Source of the DNA: an uncultured Spartobacteria bacterium
GTDB lineage: Bacteria > Verrucomicrobiota > Verrucomicrobiia > Chthoniobacterales > JAATET01
NCBI GenBank assembly: GCA_938011325.1
Contig: CALLUD010000011.1
Location: forward strand, 124,001 to 188,000
Direction of reading: 5' to 3'
DNA length: 64,000 bases
Below the pieces are notes generated by a model that was not told where the DNA came from, made no database searches, and was given only the letters and a program-made list of their open reading frames with translations. Made by a program: the position numbers and the translations under genes. Positions 51,575 to 59,819 of this stretch are shown piece by piece. The stretch's first letter is position 1. The number at the start of each line of letters is the position of its first letter.

Positions 51575-52105
51575 CTAGTCGTCGTAGCTCACCAGCGAGA
51601 GCACCGGCGTGGGCGCCAGCGCCGCGCGGCCGTTCAGAAACGCCAGCTCGATGAGAAACTGCGCCTGCACGACCGTCGCCCCGAGGCTCTGGATCAAATG
51701 CACCGCGGCGGTCGCGGTTCCGCCGGTGGCCAGCAGGTCGTCGATCAACGCCACCCGTTCGCCGGCCTCGATGGCATCCGTGTGGATTTCCACCTCCGCC
51801 TCGCCGTATTCCAGCGCATACGCGTAGGAAACCGTCTTGTAGGGCAGCTTCCCCTTCTTGCGGACCGGCACGAACCCGACGCCGAGTTCGTGCGCCACGG
51901 TCGCGCCAAAAAGGAAGCCTCTCGCATCGATCCCCACGATCCTGGTGAGATCCTTGCCCGCGCATTGCTGCACGAAGTGCTGGATCGCAGTCCGGAACAC
52001 CTGCGGGTTGGACAACACCGGTGTGATGTCCTTGAAGACGATGCCGGGCTTTGGAAAGTCCGGCACGTCCCGGATGGACGCTCGCAGGAGATCGAGCGAG
52101 TCCAT
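51575..52105 (-). CDS. apt: Adenine phosphoribosyltransferase
   Basis: A 176-residue purine-salvage enzyme that converts adenine and PRPP to AMP. DFPKPGIVFKDITPVL near residue 17, GIDARGFLFGATVA near 58 and the PRPP loop ALIDDLLATGGTATA near 120 are all conserved. The start lies 4 bp after the phosphofructokinase stop, so both genes share an mRNA. Confidence 0.96.
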   Translation of the reverse strand: MDSLDLLRASIRDVPDFPKPGIVFKDITPVLSNPQVFRTAIQHFVQQCAGKDLTRIVGIDARGFLFGATVAHELGVGFVPVRKKGKLPYKTVSYAYALEYGEAEVEIHTDAIEAGERVALIDDLLATGGTATAAVHLIQSLGATVVQAQFLIELAFLNGRAALAPTPVLSLVSYDD

Positions 52106-52109
52106 GTTT

Positions 52110-53189
52110 CTAGTCGCCGAAGTAAATCTCCACCGAGCGGGCGGCTTCGATCATCTGGCAATGCGGATCCACGGTGCGCAGACGATGGACCGCCTGGGCG
52201 ATCGGCACCGCGGTGGTTTCGTAATTCTGGTAGCTCACCATCATTCCGAAGCGGCCTTCCTGGATCAGCTTCACGGCCTGAACGCCAAAGCGGGTGCCGA
52301 GAATCCGATCGAATGCGGTCGGAGCGCCGCCACGCTGCAGGTGGCCGAGCACGCACACGCGGGTGTCCTTGCCCGTGCGCTCGCCAATCTCGCGGCCGAC
52401 CATTTCGCCGAGACCCCCGAGACGGTATTCACCGCTCGCGGTCTGCATGCGCATCTGGGTGCCATCCTTCGGGCTCGCGCCCTCCGCGACGACGATCATC
52501 GTGCTCTTGGCTCCGGCGCGATCCCGCGCCATCACCTGCTCGGCGACCTTGTCGAGGTCGAACGGAATTTCGGGAATCAGGATGATGTCCGCACCACCGG
52601 CCACGCCGCCATAGAGCGCGATCCAGCCGGCATGGCGTCCCATCACTTCGAGCACCATCACGCGCTTGTGGCTCGTCGCCGTCGTGTGCAGGCGGTCGAG
52701 CGCATCGGCCACGCAGGCGACGGCCGAGTCGAAGCCGAAGGTCATCGCCGTCGCTTCGAGGTCGTTGTCGATCGTCTTCGGCACGCCAATGACGTTGAAG
52801 CCGTTCTCCATGAGCTGGAGCGAGGTGGTCAGCGATCCATCGCCGCCGATCGTTACGAGCGCCGTGAGGCCGAGCTCATCGTAGGTCTTGCGTGCGCGAT
52901 CAATGACGTCCTGCGGAATGGCCGCCTTCTCGCCGGCACGCACTTTCGCGACGAAATGGCCGCGATTGGTCGTTCCAAGAATTGTTCCCCCAAGGTGCAT
53001 GATGCCCGCCGTCGCACTACGGTCGAGCGTGACATAGTCTCCCGGAGGGAGAAGGCCCTCAAAGCCGTCGCGGAATCCCACGACTTCCCATCCCAGGTCG
53101 CTTGCGGCGCGCACCACACCGCGAATTACTGCATTCAGGCCGGGACAATCCCCGCCACTAGTTAAGACTCCGATTCGTGTTTTAGCCAT
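52110..53189 (-). CDS. pfkA: 6-phosphofructokinase, mixed ATP/PPi active-site signature
   Basis: A 359-residue group III-type phosphofructokinase. It starts RIGVLTSGGDCPGLNAVIRG. The phosphoryl-donor position reads TIGGDGSLT: Gly after the Asp, as in ATP enzymes, where PPi enzymes have Asp. The loop GVPKTIDNDL carries the Lys typical of PPi or mixed enzymes, where ATP-only enzymes have Gly. MGRHAGWIALYGG near 180 binds fructose 6-phosphate. The donor therefore cannot be settled from sequence. Followed by apt, preceded by dacA 35 bp upstream. Confidence 0.93.
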   Translation of the reverse strand: MAKTRIGVLTSGGDCPGLNAVIRGVVRAASDLGWEVVGFRDGFEGLLPPGDYVTLDRSATAGIMHLGGTILGTTNRGHFVAKVRAGEKAAIPQDVIDRARKTYDELGLTALVTIGGDGSLTTSLQLMENGFNVIGVPKTIDNDLEATAMTFGFDSAVACVADALDRLHTTATSHKRVMVLEVMGRHAGWIALYGGVAGGADIILIPEIPFDLDKVAEQVMARDRAGAKSTMIVVAEGASPKDGTQMRMQTASGEYRLGGLGEMVGREIGERTGKDTRVCVLGHLQRGGAPTAFDRILGTRFGVQAVKLIQEGRFGMMVSYQNYETTAVPIAQAVHRLRTVDPHCQMIEAARSVEIYFGD

Positions 53190-53224
53190 TCGGCTGATAG
53201 TTTTCCCAAGGTTGCGGGCGACGT

Positions 53225-54157
53225 TTACAAGGTGTCGCTCCTCTTCATTTCACGCCCTCCCGCAGCCCACTGGTCATACAATTGCCAGCCCTTCCGAATG
53301 ACACCAAGCCCTTCGGAAGTTCGGTCCTCTACCCCCAGGAGCACGACGATGATTCGCCGTGGAGTGACGTAAACGGTTTCCCCCTCCCGACGCGACTCGG
53401 GCGTGCGATCCGAGGACAGGATGATGCAATCGCCGGCCTTCGCCGTGCGACCGGTCTTCACCCCGTCGATGCCCTCCTGATCGAGGAGCGGGTTCGTGTT
53501 GCGCAGCCAGATGTCGACCGGCTGGCCATTGCGGAAAATGTGAATCTCGCGCGTCTTCTGCGCGACGTAGAAGGGGAATCCGGATTTCGAATACGCGTAG
53601 CGCGTGAGCCGCGCCAGATCCGCGGCGGTCGAGTATGGAAGCGCGCCCTTGACGTTGTCGAGGCCGCTTGGATTCAGGAAGCGCGTGCGCTTCATCTTCA
53701 AATTGCGGGCAAGCGCATTCATGTGCGAGACGAAGTTGCCCTCCGGATCGAGCCCTTCGGGATTCGGCAGCCGCTTGCCGATGTGATACGCGAGCGTATG
53801 CGCCGCGACGTTGTCCGACGCCATCAACGCGCTGTAGAGCAGGTCGCGCAGCGAGACGAGATCGCCCGCCTGGAAGCCCGCGGGGTTCACTCCGCCCACC
53901 TGAATCGCCGACGCGGGCACCGCCACCAGCTCGCCGAGATCCGCATTCGTCACCTTTGCCCAGTCGAGCACCACGAGCCCCGTCGCAATCTTCGTGAGGC
54001 TCGCGATCTGCCTCTTCTCGTCCGCATTTTTCGACGCGAGGATGTAGCCGGTTTGATTGTCGACAATGATCAAACTCTCCACGGCACACACGGACCTCGC
54101 GGTCAGCAGACCGAGGAGCAATGGCAAAACGAGCGAGAGAAAACGCAAACTCCGCAT
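53225..54157 (-). CDS. dacA: D-alanyl-D-alanine carboxypeptidase (S11 family)
   Basis: A 310-residue exported enzyme that trims stem pentapeptides. The signal peptide is about 25 residues (FLSLVLPLLLGLL, cleavage near VCA). The three active-site motifs are SLTK near residue 53, SDN near 115 and KTG near 233 (DGVKTGRT). The chain ends shortly after the catalytic domain and lacks the C-terminal membrane-anchoring amphipathic helix of PBP5, so it is likely periplasmic and soluble. The ATG at 54157 begins the signal peptide. Confidence 0.92.
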   Translation of the reverse strand: MRSLRFLSLVLPLLLGLLTARSVCAVESLIIVDNQTGYILASKNADEKRQIASLTKIATGLVVLDWAKVTNADLGELVAVPASAIQVGGVNPAGFQAGDLVSLRDLLYSALMASDNVAAHTLAYHIGKRLPNPEGLDPEGNFVSHMNALARNLKMKRTRFLNPSGLDNVKGALPYSTAADLARLTRYAYSKSGFPFYVAQKTREIHIFRNGQPVDIWLRNTNPLLDQEGIDGVKTGRTAKAGDCIILSSDRTPESRREGETVYVTPRRIIVVLLGVEDRTSEGLGVIRKGWQLYDQWAAGGREMKRSDTL

Positions 54158-54269
54158 AAGAGCAATACCGCCGAAAAATAGGCGGACGCCTCGATTTGGC
54201 AATCTGAATCCCCTGCATTCAAGCGGGATTTCCGCGCACCCGGTCGCAGGCACACAGCCATCAGACAGC

Positions 54270-55022
54270 TTACTTCCGGGGCGCGCGCGGAAGCTCGTGA
54301 TCCGGGAAATCCGCGGCATTCGCGAGACGCAGCACACGTTGCTGACGCTGCAACACGCGCGAACTCGGTTGGCTCGGATTCCACTCCTTCGGGTTCGGCA
54401 GAATCGCGGCGAGCAGCGCCATCTGCGATTTCGTGAGTCGCGACGGCGGCCTGCCAAACCACGTTTCCGCGCCCGCCTTCACCCCGTAGATGCCGTCGCC
54501 GAGTTCGATGACGTTGAGGTAAAGCTCGAGAATCCGCTGTTTCGACAGCAGCAGCTCCATGAGCACCGTGTAGTAGGTCTCGAGCGCCTTGCGAATCCAC
54601 GACCGCCCCTGCCAGAGAAACAGTGAACGCGCGCACTGCATCGTGATCGTTGAGGCGCCGCGCGGCTTTTTCCCGGTTTTCTCCGCCTCCTTCAACGCGA
54701 GTTCGATTTCGTCGAAATCAATTCCGTCGTGCTCGAAAAACCGCTGGTCCTCCGAGGCCCAGATGTAGCGGATTTGATCGCGCGGAATCTCCTCCAGCGG
54801 CATCCACTCGTAGCGGAGACCGCGCTTCCGCGCCGCTTCGTTCTTCCCGAACCATTCGAACCGCAGCATCTCGGGCGTGCGCGGCGGATTGATGAAGCGC
54901 ACGCATCCGACCTCGAGGATCGGAAACACGATGACGAACAGCACGAGAAACAGCGGCCATTTCAACGAGCGGAGGAGCCCGCCGGATCTGCGGCCCTTCT
55001 TCAGTGCGTTTCGACGGGGCAT
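54270..55022 (-). CDS. mtgA: Monofunctional peptidoglycan transglycosylase
   Basis: A 250-residue GT51 enzyme that polymerises lipid II. One N-terminal membrane helix (about 22-42, WPLFLVLFVIVFPILEVG) anchors it. The catalytic Glu is in ASEDQRFFEHDGIDFDEI near residue 90; GASTITMQCARSLFL near 122 and KQRILELYLNVIELGDGIYG near 160 are the other donor-site motifs. There is no transpeptidase domain. The gene starts 22 bp inside the dinG 3' end. Confidence 0.94.
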   Translation of the reverse strand: MPRRNALKKGRRSGGLLRSLKWPLFLVLFVIVFPILEVGCVRFINPPRTPEMLRFEWFGKNEAARKRGLRYEWMPLEEIPRDQIRYIWASEDQRFFEHDGIDFDEIELALKEAEKTGKKPRGASTITMQCARSLFLWQGRSWIRKALETYYTVLMELLLSKQRILELYLNVIELGDGIYGVKAGAETWFGRPPSRLTKSQMALLAAILPNPKEWNPSQPSSRVLQRQQRVLRLANAADFPDHELPRAPRK

Positions 55023-56971
55023 TTCGGCAATGCCGCCAGAAACCGGCGGCCATAGGGCTTCGTCACGATACGGCTGTCGAGAATGACCACGATGCCGCGA
55101 TCCGAGCGGGAGCGGATCAATCGCCCCACCCCCTGCCGCAGCTTCAACACCGCCTCGGGCAGCGAGTATTGTTGAAACGCGTCACCACCCGCCGCCTCGA
55201 TCGCCTCGAGCTTGGCCTCGATCAACGGATGGTCCGGCATCGCGAAGGGCAGCCGCGTGATGATCACGTTCGACAGCGCCTCGCCCGGCACGTCCACGCC
55301 GCCCCAGAAACTGTCCGTTCCAAAAAGCACCGCGCGTCCCGAGTTTTTGAACTCGATCACCATGCGCGTGCGCGACATTCCCTCGCCCTGCACAAACAGC
55401 GGCCACCCCCGCGCTTCGAAGGCGTCCCGCATCTCCGCCGCCACGCGATGCATGAGCGCGTAGCTTGTGAAGAGCACGAAGGCGCGCCCGTCCGTTTTCT
55501 CGACGAAATGGAGAATCCATTTCTCCAGCGCCTCCTCGTAGCCCTTGGCGCGCGGGTCCGGCATGCGCCGCACGACGTGGAGCGTCATTTGCCTTTCGTA
55601 GTCGAACGGGCTTCCGATGCTCTTCGCCGGCACGTCATCCGCGCCCACCCGCTCGCGGAAATACCGCAGGTCCGGCCCGCCCGTGGAGAGCGTGGCGCTC
55701 GTGAGCACCGAGCACGCGCCCTCGCGGAAAAGCAGCCGGCGCAGGCAGCCGGCGAGATCGATCGGCGCGGCGTGCAGATTGTGCAGCGTTTCGCGGCGGC
55801 CGCTCTGCTCCACCCAGTAAACATGATCGCGATCGACCTGATCCAGAAAGTCGCCCAGCCCGATCTTCGCATCGCGAATGCGCCGCGCGAGGTCCTGCAA
55901 TTCGGCCTTCGTCAGCTCGTCGTCGCCACATTTCGCGATCGCCAGTCCCACGAGTTCGATCAATCGCGTGAGCGCCGTGTTCAGCTCCGAGGCATCCACG
56001 AGCCCTACTTCGCGCACCCGATACTCCCGGCCCTTGCCGAAGTTGCACACCCGCCCGACCTCGTCGAAGAACGCATCGGCCACCGGCAGCACGTCCGCGA
56101 CCGAGCGCACGCCCTCCGCCTGCCGCAGGAGCTGGAAGAGCCCCTTTTTCGTGCGCGGGTTGTAGAGCCGCTGCATCGCGCTGCGCAGGCCGTATTGCGA
56201 AACGGAAAATCCGATGTGCCGCGACGCGACGCCCTCCAGCGTGTGCGCCTCGTCGAAGATCACGAAATCATTCGGGAAGATGAATCCCCGGTCGTTGCGT
56301 CCCTCCAGCTCCTCCTCCGAGCCGAGCAACGTGAAGAAGAGCGTGTGGTTCACCACGACGACGTGCGCGTGGGCGAGCCGCTTGCGCACCGCCTGGTAGA
56401 AACACCGGGAGTTCGTGCCGCACGTGCGTTGCGTGCAGATCGCGCGCTCGCTGCACACCTGCGCCCACACCTCGGGATCCGGCTGCTCGGCGAAATCACT
56501 CAGCGAGCCGTCCTTCGTCATGAGACTCCACTCGCGAATGCGTTCCAGCTCCGCGCGCTGGGTCGTGGTGAACAGGCCGTCCGCCTGCCGCAGCGCCCGG
56601 TCGAGCCGCGTGCCGCAGCAGTAATTCTGCCGCCCCTTCAGCAGCACCGCCTCGAAGTCCTCCGGCAGCAGCGCCTGCAGGGCCGGGATGTCCTTGTAAA
56701 CGAGCTGCTCCTGCAGGTTGATCGTGTGCGTGGAAATCACCGCCTTGCGCTTCGTGCGCACCGCGTGAAGCACCGCCGGCACGAGATACGCGAACGATTT
56801 GCCCACGCCCGTGCCCGCCTCGATCACGAGATGACCGCCCTGCTCGAGCGTCCGCGCCACGGCGCAGGCCATCTCCTGTTGCTCCCGGCGCCACTCGAAG
56901 CCGGGGCGCGCGGAAAGCAGCCCTGTCTCTGAGAAAATCCCCGCAATCTCCCGCTCAAAGGCGCCGGTCAC
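55001..56971 (-). CDS. dinG: DinG/YoaA-family ATP-dependent DNA helicase
   Basis: An XPD-like superfamily 2 helicase of about 656 residues with a predicted 4Fe-4S cluster. Walker A is EAGTGVGKSF, the cluster Cys residues fall in NYCCGTRLD and CSERAICTQRTCGTNSRC, the DEAH box is in FVIFDEAHTLE, and motif VI near the end reads RQGVGRLIRSRSDRG. Such helicases unwind D-loops, R-loops and G-quadruplexes. The start is uncertain: the GTG at 56971 is preceded by AAGGAG and is listed; GTG codons at 56992 and 57004 are alternatives. The frame is open far upstream, but that part is antisense to the LptF/G gene. Confidence 0.93.
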   Translation of the reverse strand: MTGAFEREIAGIFSETGLLSARPGFEWRREQQEMACAVARTLEQGGHLVIEAGTGVGKSFAYLVPAVLHAVRTKRKAVISTHTINLQEQLVYKDIPALQALLPEDFEAVLLKGRQNYCCGTRLDRALRQADGLFTTTQRAELERIREWSLMTKDGSLSDFAEQPDPEVWAQVCSERAICTQRTCGTNSRCFYQAVRKRLAHAHVVVVNHTLFFTLLGSEEELEGRNDRGFIFPNDFVIFDEAHTLEGVASRHIGFSVSQYGLRSAMQRLYNPRTKKGLFQLLRQAEGVRSVADVLPVADAFFDEVGRVCNFGKGREYRVREVGLVDASELNTALTRLIELVGLAIAKCGDDELTKAELQDLARRIRDAKIGLGDFLDQVDRDHVYWVEQSGRRETLHNLHAAPIDLAGCLRRLLFREGACSVLTSATLSTGGPDLRYFRERVGADDVPAKSIGSPFDYERQMTLHVVRRMPDPRAKGYEEALEKWILHFVEKTDGRAFVLFTSYALMHRVAAEMRDAFEARGWPLFVQGEGMSRTRMVIEFKNSGRAVLFGTDSFWGGVDVPGEALSNVIITRLPFAMPDHPLIEAKLEAIEAAGGDAFQQYSLPEAVLKLRQGVGRLIRSRSDRGIVVILDSRIVTKPYGRRFLAALPKCPVETH

Positions 56972-57085
56972 CCCCGCGCCTGCTCCTTCCACCAGTGAAA
57001 TCACGAGCTTTGGAGTTGAACGCGGCCTGAAAGACGCGAATATCTGCCGTTCGTGTTTCCGCCGAGGCGGGACATTGGATTGCCC

Positions 57086-58210
57086 ATGACCATTCTTGAC
57101 CGCTACGTCCTGAAGAAGTTTCTCGTTCCGTTCTTCTACTGCTTCTTCGGGTTCATCGCAATCTGGCTTGTCTTCGACCTGAGTGACAACGGCCCCGACT
57201 TCATCGACGGCAAGGCGTCGCTCGGCTTCATCTTCGAGTTCTACATGAGCCAGATTCCCGAGATCGTCGTGATCAGCCTGCCCATCGGCATGCTCCTCGC
57301 CCTGCTCTACTCGCTCACGCAGATGTCGCGGTCGAACGAGATCATCTCGATGCTTGGCTCCGGTCGCAGTGTCGTGCGCGTGCTGCTCCCGCTCTTCGGG
57401 GTCGGCCTGCTTCTTGTCGGCGTCACCACCTATTTCAACTACGAGGGCGCCCCGCACGCCGCGAAGACGAAGAAGGCGATGCTCAAGGAAATCAACAGTG
57501 GCAAGAAGCGCGAGCCGACCATCTCCGGCCACCTCTTCCGCAATCGCGAGGATCGCCGCACCTGGTATATGCGCAAGCTCCGCCCCGAGGAGAACGCCAT
57601 CGACGACGTCCAGATCATCCAGCAAAACAAGAACGGCGCCATCATCCGCCAGTGGTATGCCCGCGACGCCACCTTCAACCCCGGCAACCAAACCTGGACC
57701 CTCGAGGACGTGAAGATCCTCAAGATGGATCGCAACGGCGACATCACCGACACCGAGCTGCACGAGGAATACGTCATCCCGAACTGGAGCGAGACCCCGT
57801 GGCGCATCGCCAGCTCCGTGATGAACCCCGACTACCTCTCCGTGCCCGAGCTGCGCGACTACCTCAAGCACAACTCCGACTTCCCGAAGGCGCGCCTCGC
57901 CCCCTTCCGCACCCACCTCGAGTATCGCTGGGCCCTCCCCTGGGTCTGCCTGCTCGTCGTTTTCCTCGCCGCCCCCATGGGCATCGTTTACTCCCGGCGC
58001 GGCATCCTCGGCGGCGTCGCCGCGGCCATCAGCCTTTTCTTCATGCTCATCTTCGTGAGCAGCCTCTGCATTGCGCTCGGCAAGGGCGACCGCCTCGACC
58101 CGGTCACCGCTGCGTGGGCCCCGCTGGTGATCTTCGTCATCATCGGTCTCGTGCTGCTCTGGTTCCGCTCGACGAACCGCGACATCCCGATCCCCAAGAT
58201 TTTCGGCTGA
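57086..58210 (+). CDS. LptF/LptG-family LPS export permease
   Basis: A 374-residue inner-membrane protein of the YjgP/YjgQ family, which extracts LPS with LptB. Three N-terminal helices (the first at about 10-35, FLVPFFYCFFGFIAIWLVF), a periplasmic beta-jellyroll-like region (about 110-285) and three C-terminal helices are visible. YSLTQMSRSNEIISMLGSG near residue 75 is the LptB-coupling helix. LptF and LptG cannot be told apart with confidence; the partner is not here. The ATG at 57086 is preferred to an earlier one. The small hypothetical gene follows after 3 bp. Confidence 0.9.
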   Translation: MTILDRYVLKKFLVPFFYCFFGFIAIWLVFDLSDNGPDFIDGKASLGFIFEFYMSQIPEIVVISLPIGMLLALLYSLTQMSRSNEIISMLGSGRSVVRVLLPLFGVGLLLVGVTTYFNYEGAPHAAKTKKAMLKEINSGKKREPTISGHLFRNREDRRTWYMRKLRPEENAIDDVQIIQQNKNGAIIRQWYARDATFNPGNQTWTLEDVKILKMDRNGDITDTELHEEYVIPNWSETPWRIASSVMNPDYLSVPELRDYLKHNSDFPKARLAPFRTHLEYRWALPWVCLLVVFLAAPMGIVYSRRGILGGVAAAISLFFMLIFVSSLCIALGKGDRLDPVTAAWAPLVIFVIIGLVLLWFRSTNRDIPIPKIFG

Positions 58211-58213
58211 CAC

Positions 58214-58714
58214 ATGCAACAGGACTGGGAAATCAAGAGCCGGTCGCACGCGTGCACGCGCACCGGCAAACCCTTCGAGGAAGGCGAATACTTCTACACG
58301 CTCCTCTTCCGCGATGAAGAGGGATTCCGCCGCGAAGACATCTGCGAAACCGCCTGGAACGAGCGCAACGACAACATCGAGCCCTTCTCGTTCTGGCGCA
58401 CCAAATACGAGGCCCCGCCGCCTCCCCCGCCCGAGCCGCTCAAGAAAAACGACGCCGAGAGCCTCCTGCGCGCGCTCGTCGAGGCCAACGACCCCCGCTA
58501 CGAGAAGGTCATCTACATCCTCGCGGTGATGCTCGAGCGCAAACGCACGCTCAAGCCGATGGACTCCCCCGACAACGACACGCTCGTCTACGAGCGCGCC
58601 GGCACGGGCGAGACCTTCATCCTCAAAAACCCGCACCTCGGCATCGAGCAGATCCCCGAGGTGCAAAAGGAAGTCGCCGCCCTCCTCGACGCCTCCCTCC
58701 AGCCCGCGCAGTAA
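58214..58714 (+). CDS. Conserved protein of unknown function (CxxTGKxF N-terminus)
   Basis: A 166-residue cytoplasmic protein. It begins with a compact SHACTRTGKPFEEGEYFYTLLF segment (two parts), similar to the start of a family I have seen in Verrucomicrobiota and Planctomycetota and for which no function is known. A Pro-rich spacer (PPPPPPEP, about residue 73) precedes a helical part with YILAVMLERKRTLK near 110 and a C-terminal segment with LGIEQIPEV. It follows the LptF/G-type gene by 3 bp and probably shares its mRNA. Confidence 0.75.
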   Translation: MQQDWEIKSRSHACTRTGKPFEEGEYFYTLLFRDEEGFRREDICETAWNERNDNIEPFSFWRTKYEAPPPPPPEPLKKNDAESLLRALVEANDPRYEKVIYILAVMLERKRTLKPMDSPDNDTLVYERAGTGETFILKNPHLGIEQIPEVQKEVAALLDASLQPAQ

Positions 58715-58763
58715 GACGCTGCGCGTTTCGCAGGGCGGGGTTTTGCGCTACAGTGCGCTGCTC

Positions 58764-59819
58764 ATGCACGCCGCGCTTTCAGATTTTCCGCTGTTTCTCG
58801 CGCCGATGGCCGGGGTCACGAACACCGTGTTCCGCCGCATCTGCCGGAATCTCGGCGCGGACGTGCTGACGTCGGAGTTCGTCTCCGCCGAGGGCATCTT
58901 CCATCGCAACGAGCGGACCCGCGAATACCTCGACTTCGAGCCGGATGAACGCCCGGTGGGGGTTCAGCTTTTCGGAGCGAACCCCGACCACCTTGCCGAG
59001 GCCGCGCGTCAGGTTGTGGACTGGGTGAATCCGGACTTCATCGACCTGAACTTCGGATGCCCCGTGAACAAGGTCGTCTGCAAGCAGGGCGGCTCGGCGT
59101 TGTTGAAGGATTGCCCGTTGCTCGAGCGCGTTGCGGGGGCCGTCGTCAAGGCGGTGGCGCCACTGCCGGTCACCGCGAAGATTCGCATCGGCTGGAATGC
59201 CGCCACGATCAACGCCACGACCACGGCGCGCATTCTCGAGAACGTCGGCGTCCAGCGCATCGCCGTTCACGGCCGCACGAAGGAGCAGAGCTATTCCGGG
59301 AAGGCCGACTGGGACGTCATCGACCAGGTGGCGCGCACGGTGTCGATTCCGGTCATCGGCAATGGCGACATCACCTCGGCCGAGGATGCCCTTCGCCGGC
59401 GACACGAAACCGCCGTGGCCGGCTTGATGATTGGCCGCGCGGCGATGACGAACCCGTGGATCTTCACCGAAATCAAGGCCGCGATGGACGGCAGCTCCGG
59501 GCGCTTTCGTCCGCCCACGCTTGCCGATCGATGGACGCTCATCGTGGAGCATTGCCGGCGCGAGGTGATCCGCCGTGGCGACGAGCGCCGGGCAATGCAC
59601 GGCATGCGCGCCCGGCTGATGGCTTACAGCAAGGGAATGCCGAATGGCCGGCACCTTCGCGAGCGGCTCGCGCGCGTCGAATCCGTCGCGCAGGTCGAGG
59701 ACCTCGCCGCCGCCCATCTGGCCGACAGCGAGAGCACCGGCGACGCGGCTATTCTTCGGAATTCCTCGACGACACGCTGTTCAGCAGCGACTGCAGAAAC
59801 GCCTTCTCCTGGTCGGTAA
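58764..59819 (+). CDS. dusB: tRNA-dihydrouridine synthase (DusB-like)
   Basis: A 351-residue flavoenzyme that reduces uridine in tRNA D-loops. FLAPMAGVTNTVFRRICR near residue 11, DLNFGCPVNKVVCKQGGSALL near 95 (with the catalytic Cys), AVHGRTKEQSYSG near 170 and VIGNGDITSAEDA near 200 are conserved. The last 30 residues after HLADSES look unlike homologues. That tail (59749-59819) is antisense to the end of the next gene, which suggests that dusB lost its original stop. The ATG at 58764 is preferred to a TTG seven codons earlier. Confidence 0.93.
   Translation: MHAALSDFPLFLAPMAGVTNTVFRRICRNLGADVLTSEFVSAEGIFHRNERTREYLDFEPDERPVGVQLFGANPDHLAEAARQVVDWVNPDFIDLNFGCPVNKVVCKQGGSALLKDCPLLERVAGAVVKAVAPLPVTAKIRIGWNAATINATTTARILENVGVQRIAVHGRTKEQSYSGKADWDVIDQVARTVSIPVIGNGDITSAEDALRRRHETAVAGLMIGRAAMTNPWIFTEIKAAMDGSSGRFRPPTLADRWTLIVEHCRREVIRRGDERRAMHGMRARLMAYSKGMPNGRHLRERLARVESVAQVEDLAAAHLADSESTGDAAILRNSSTTRCSAATAETPSPGR

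Noticed and set aside
55004..56932. A 642-codon plus-strand frame opposite dinG
   Set aside because: Arg/His-rich with no domain; dinG motifs are all intact on the minus strand.
57005..58666. Upstream extension of dinG by over 500 codons
   Set aside because: The extension is antisense to the complete LptF/G and hypothetical genes and has no similarity to DinG; DinG homologues start near 56971-57004.
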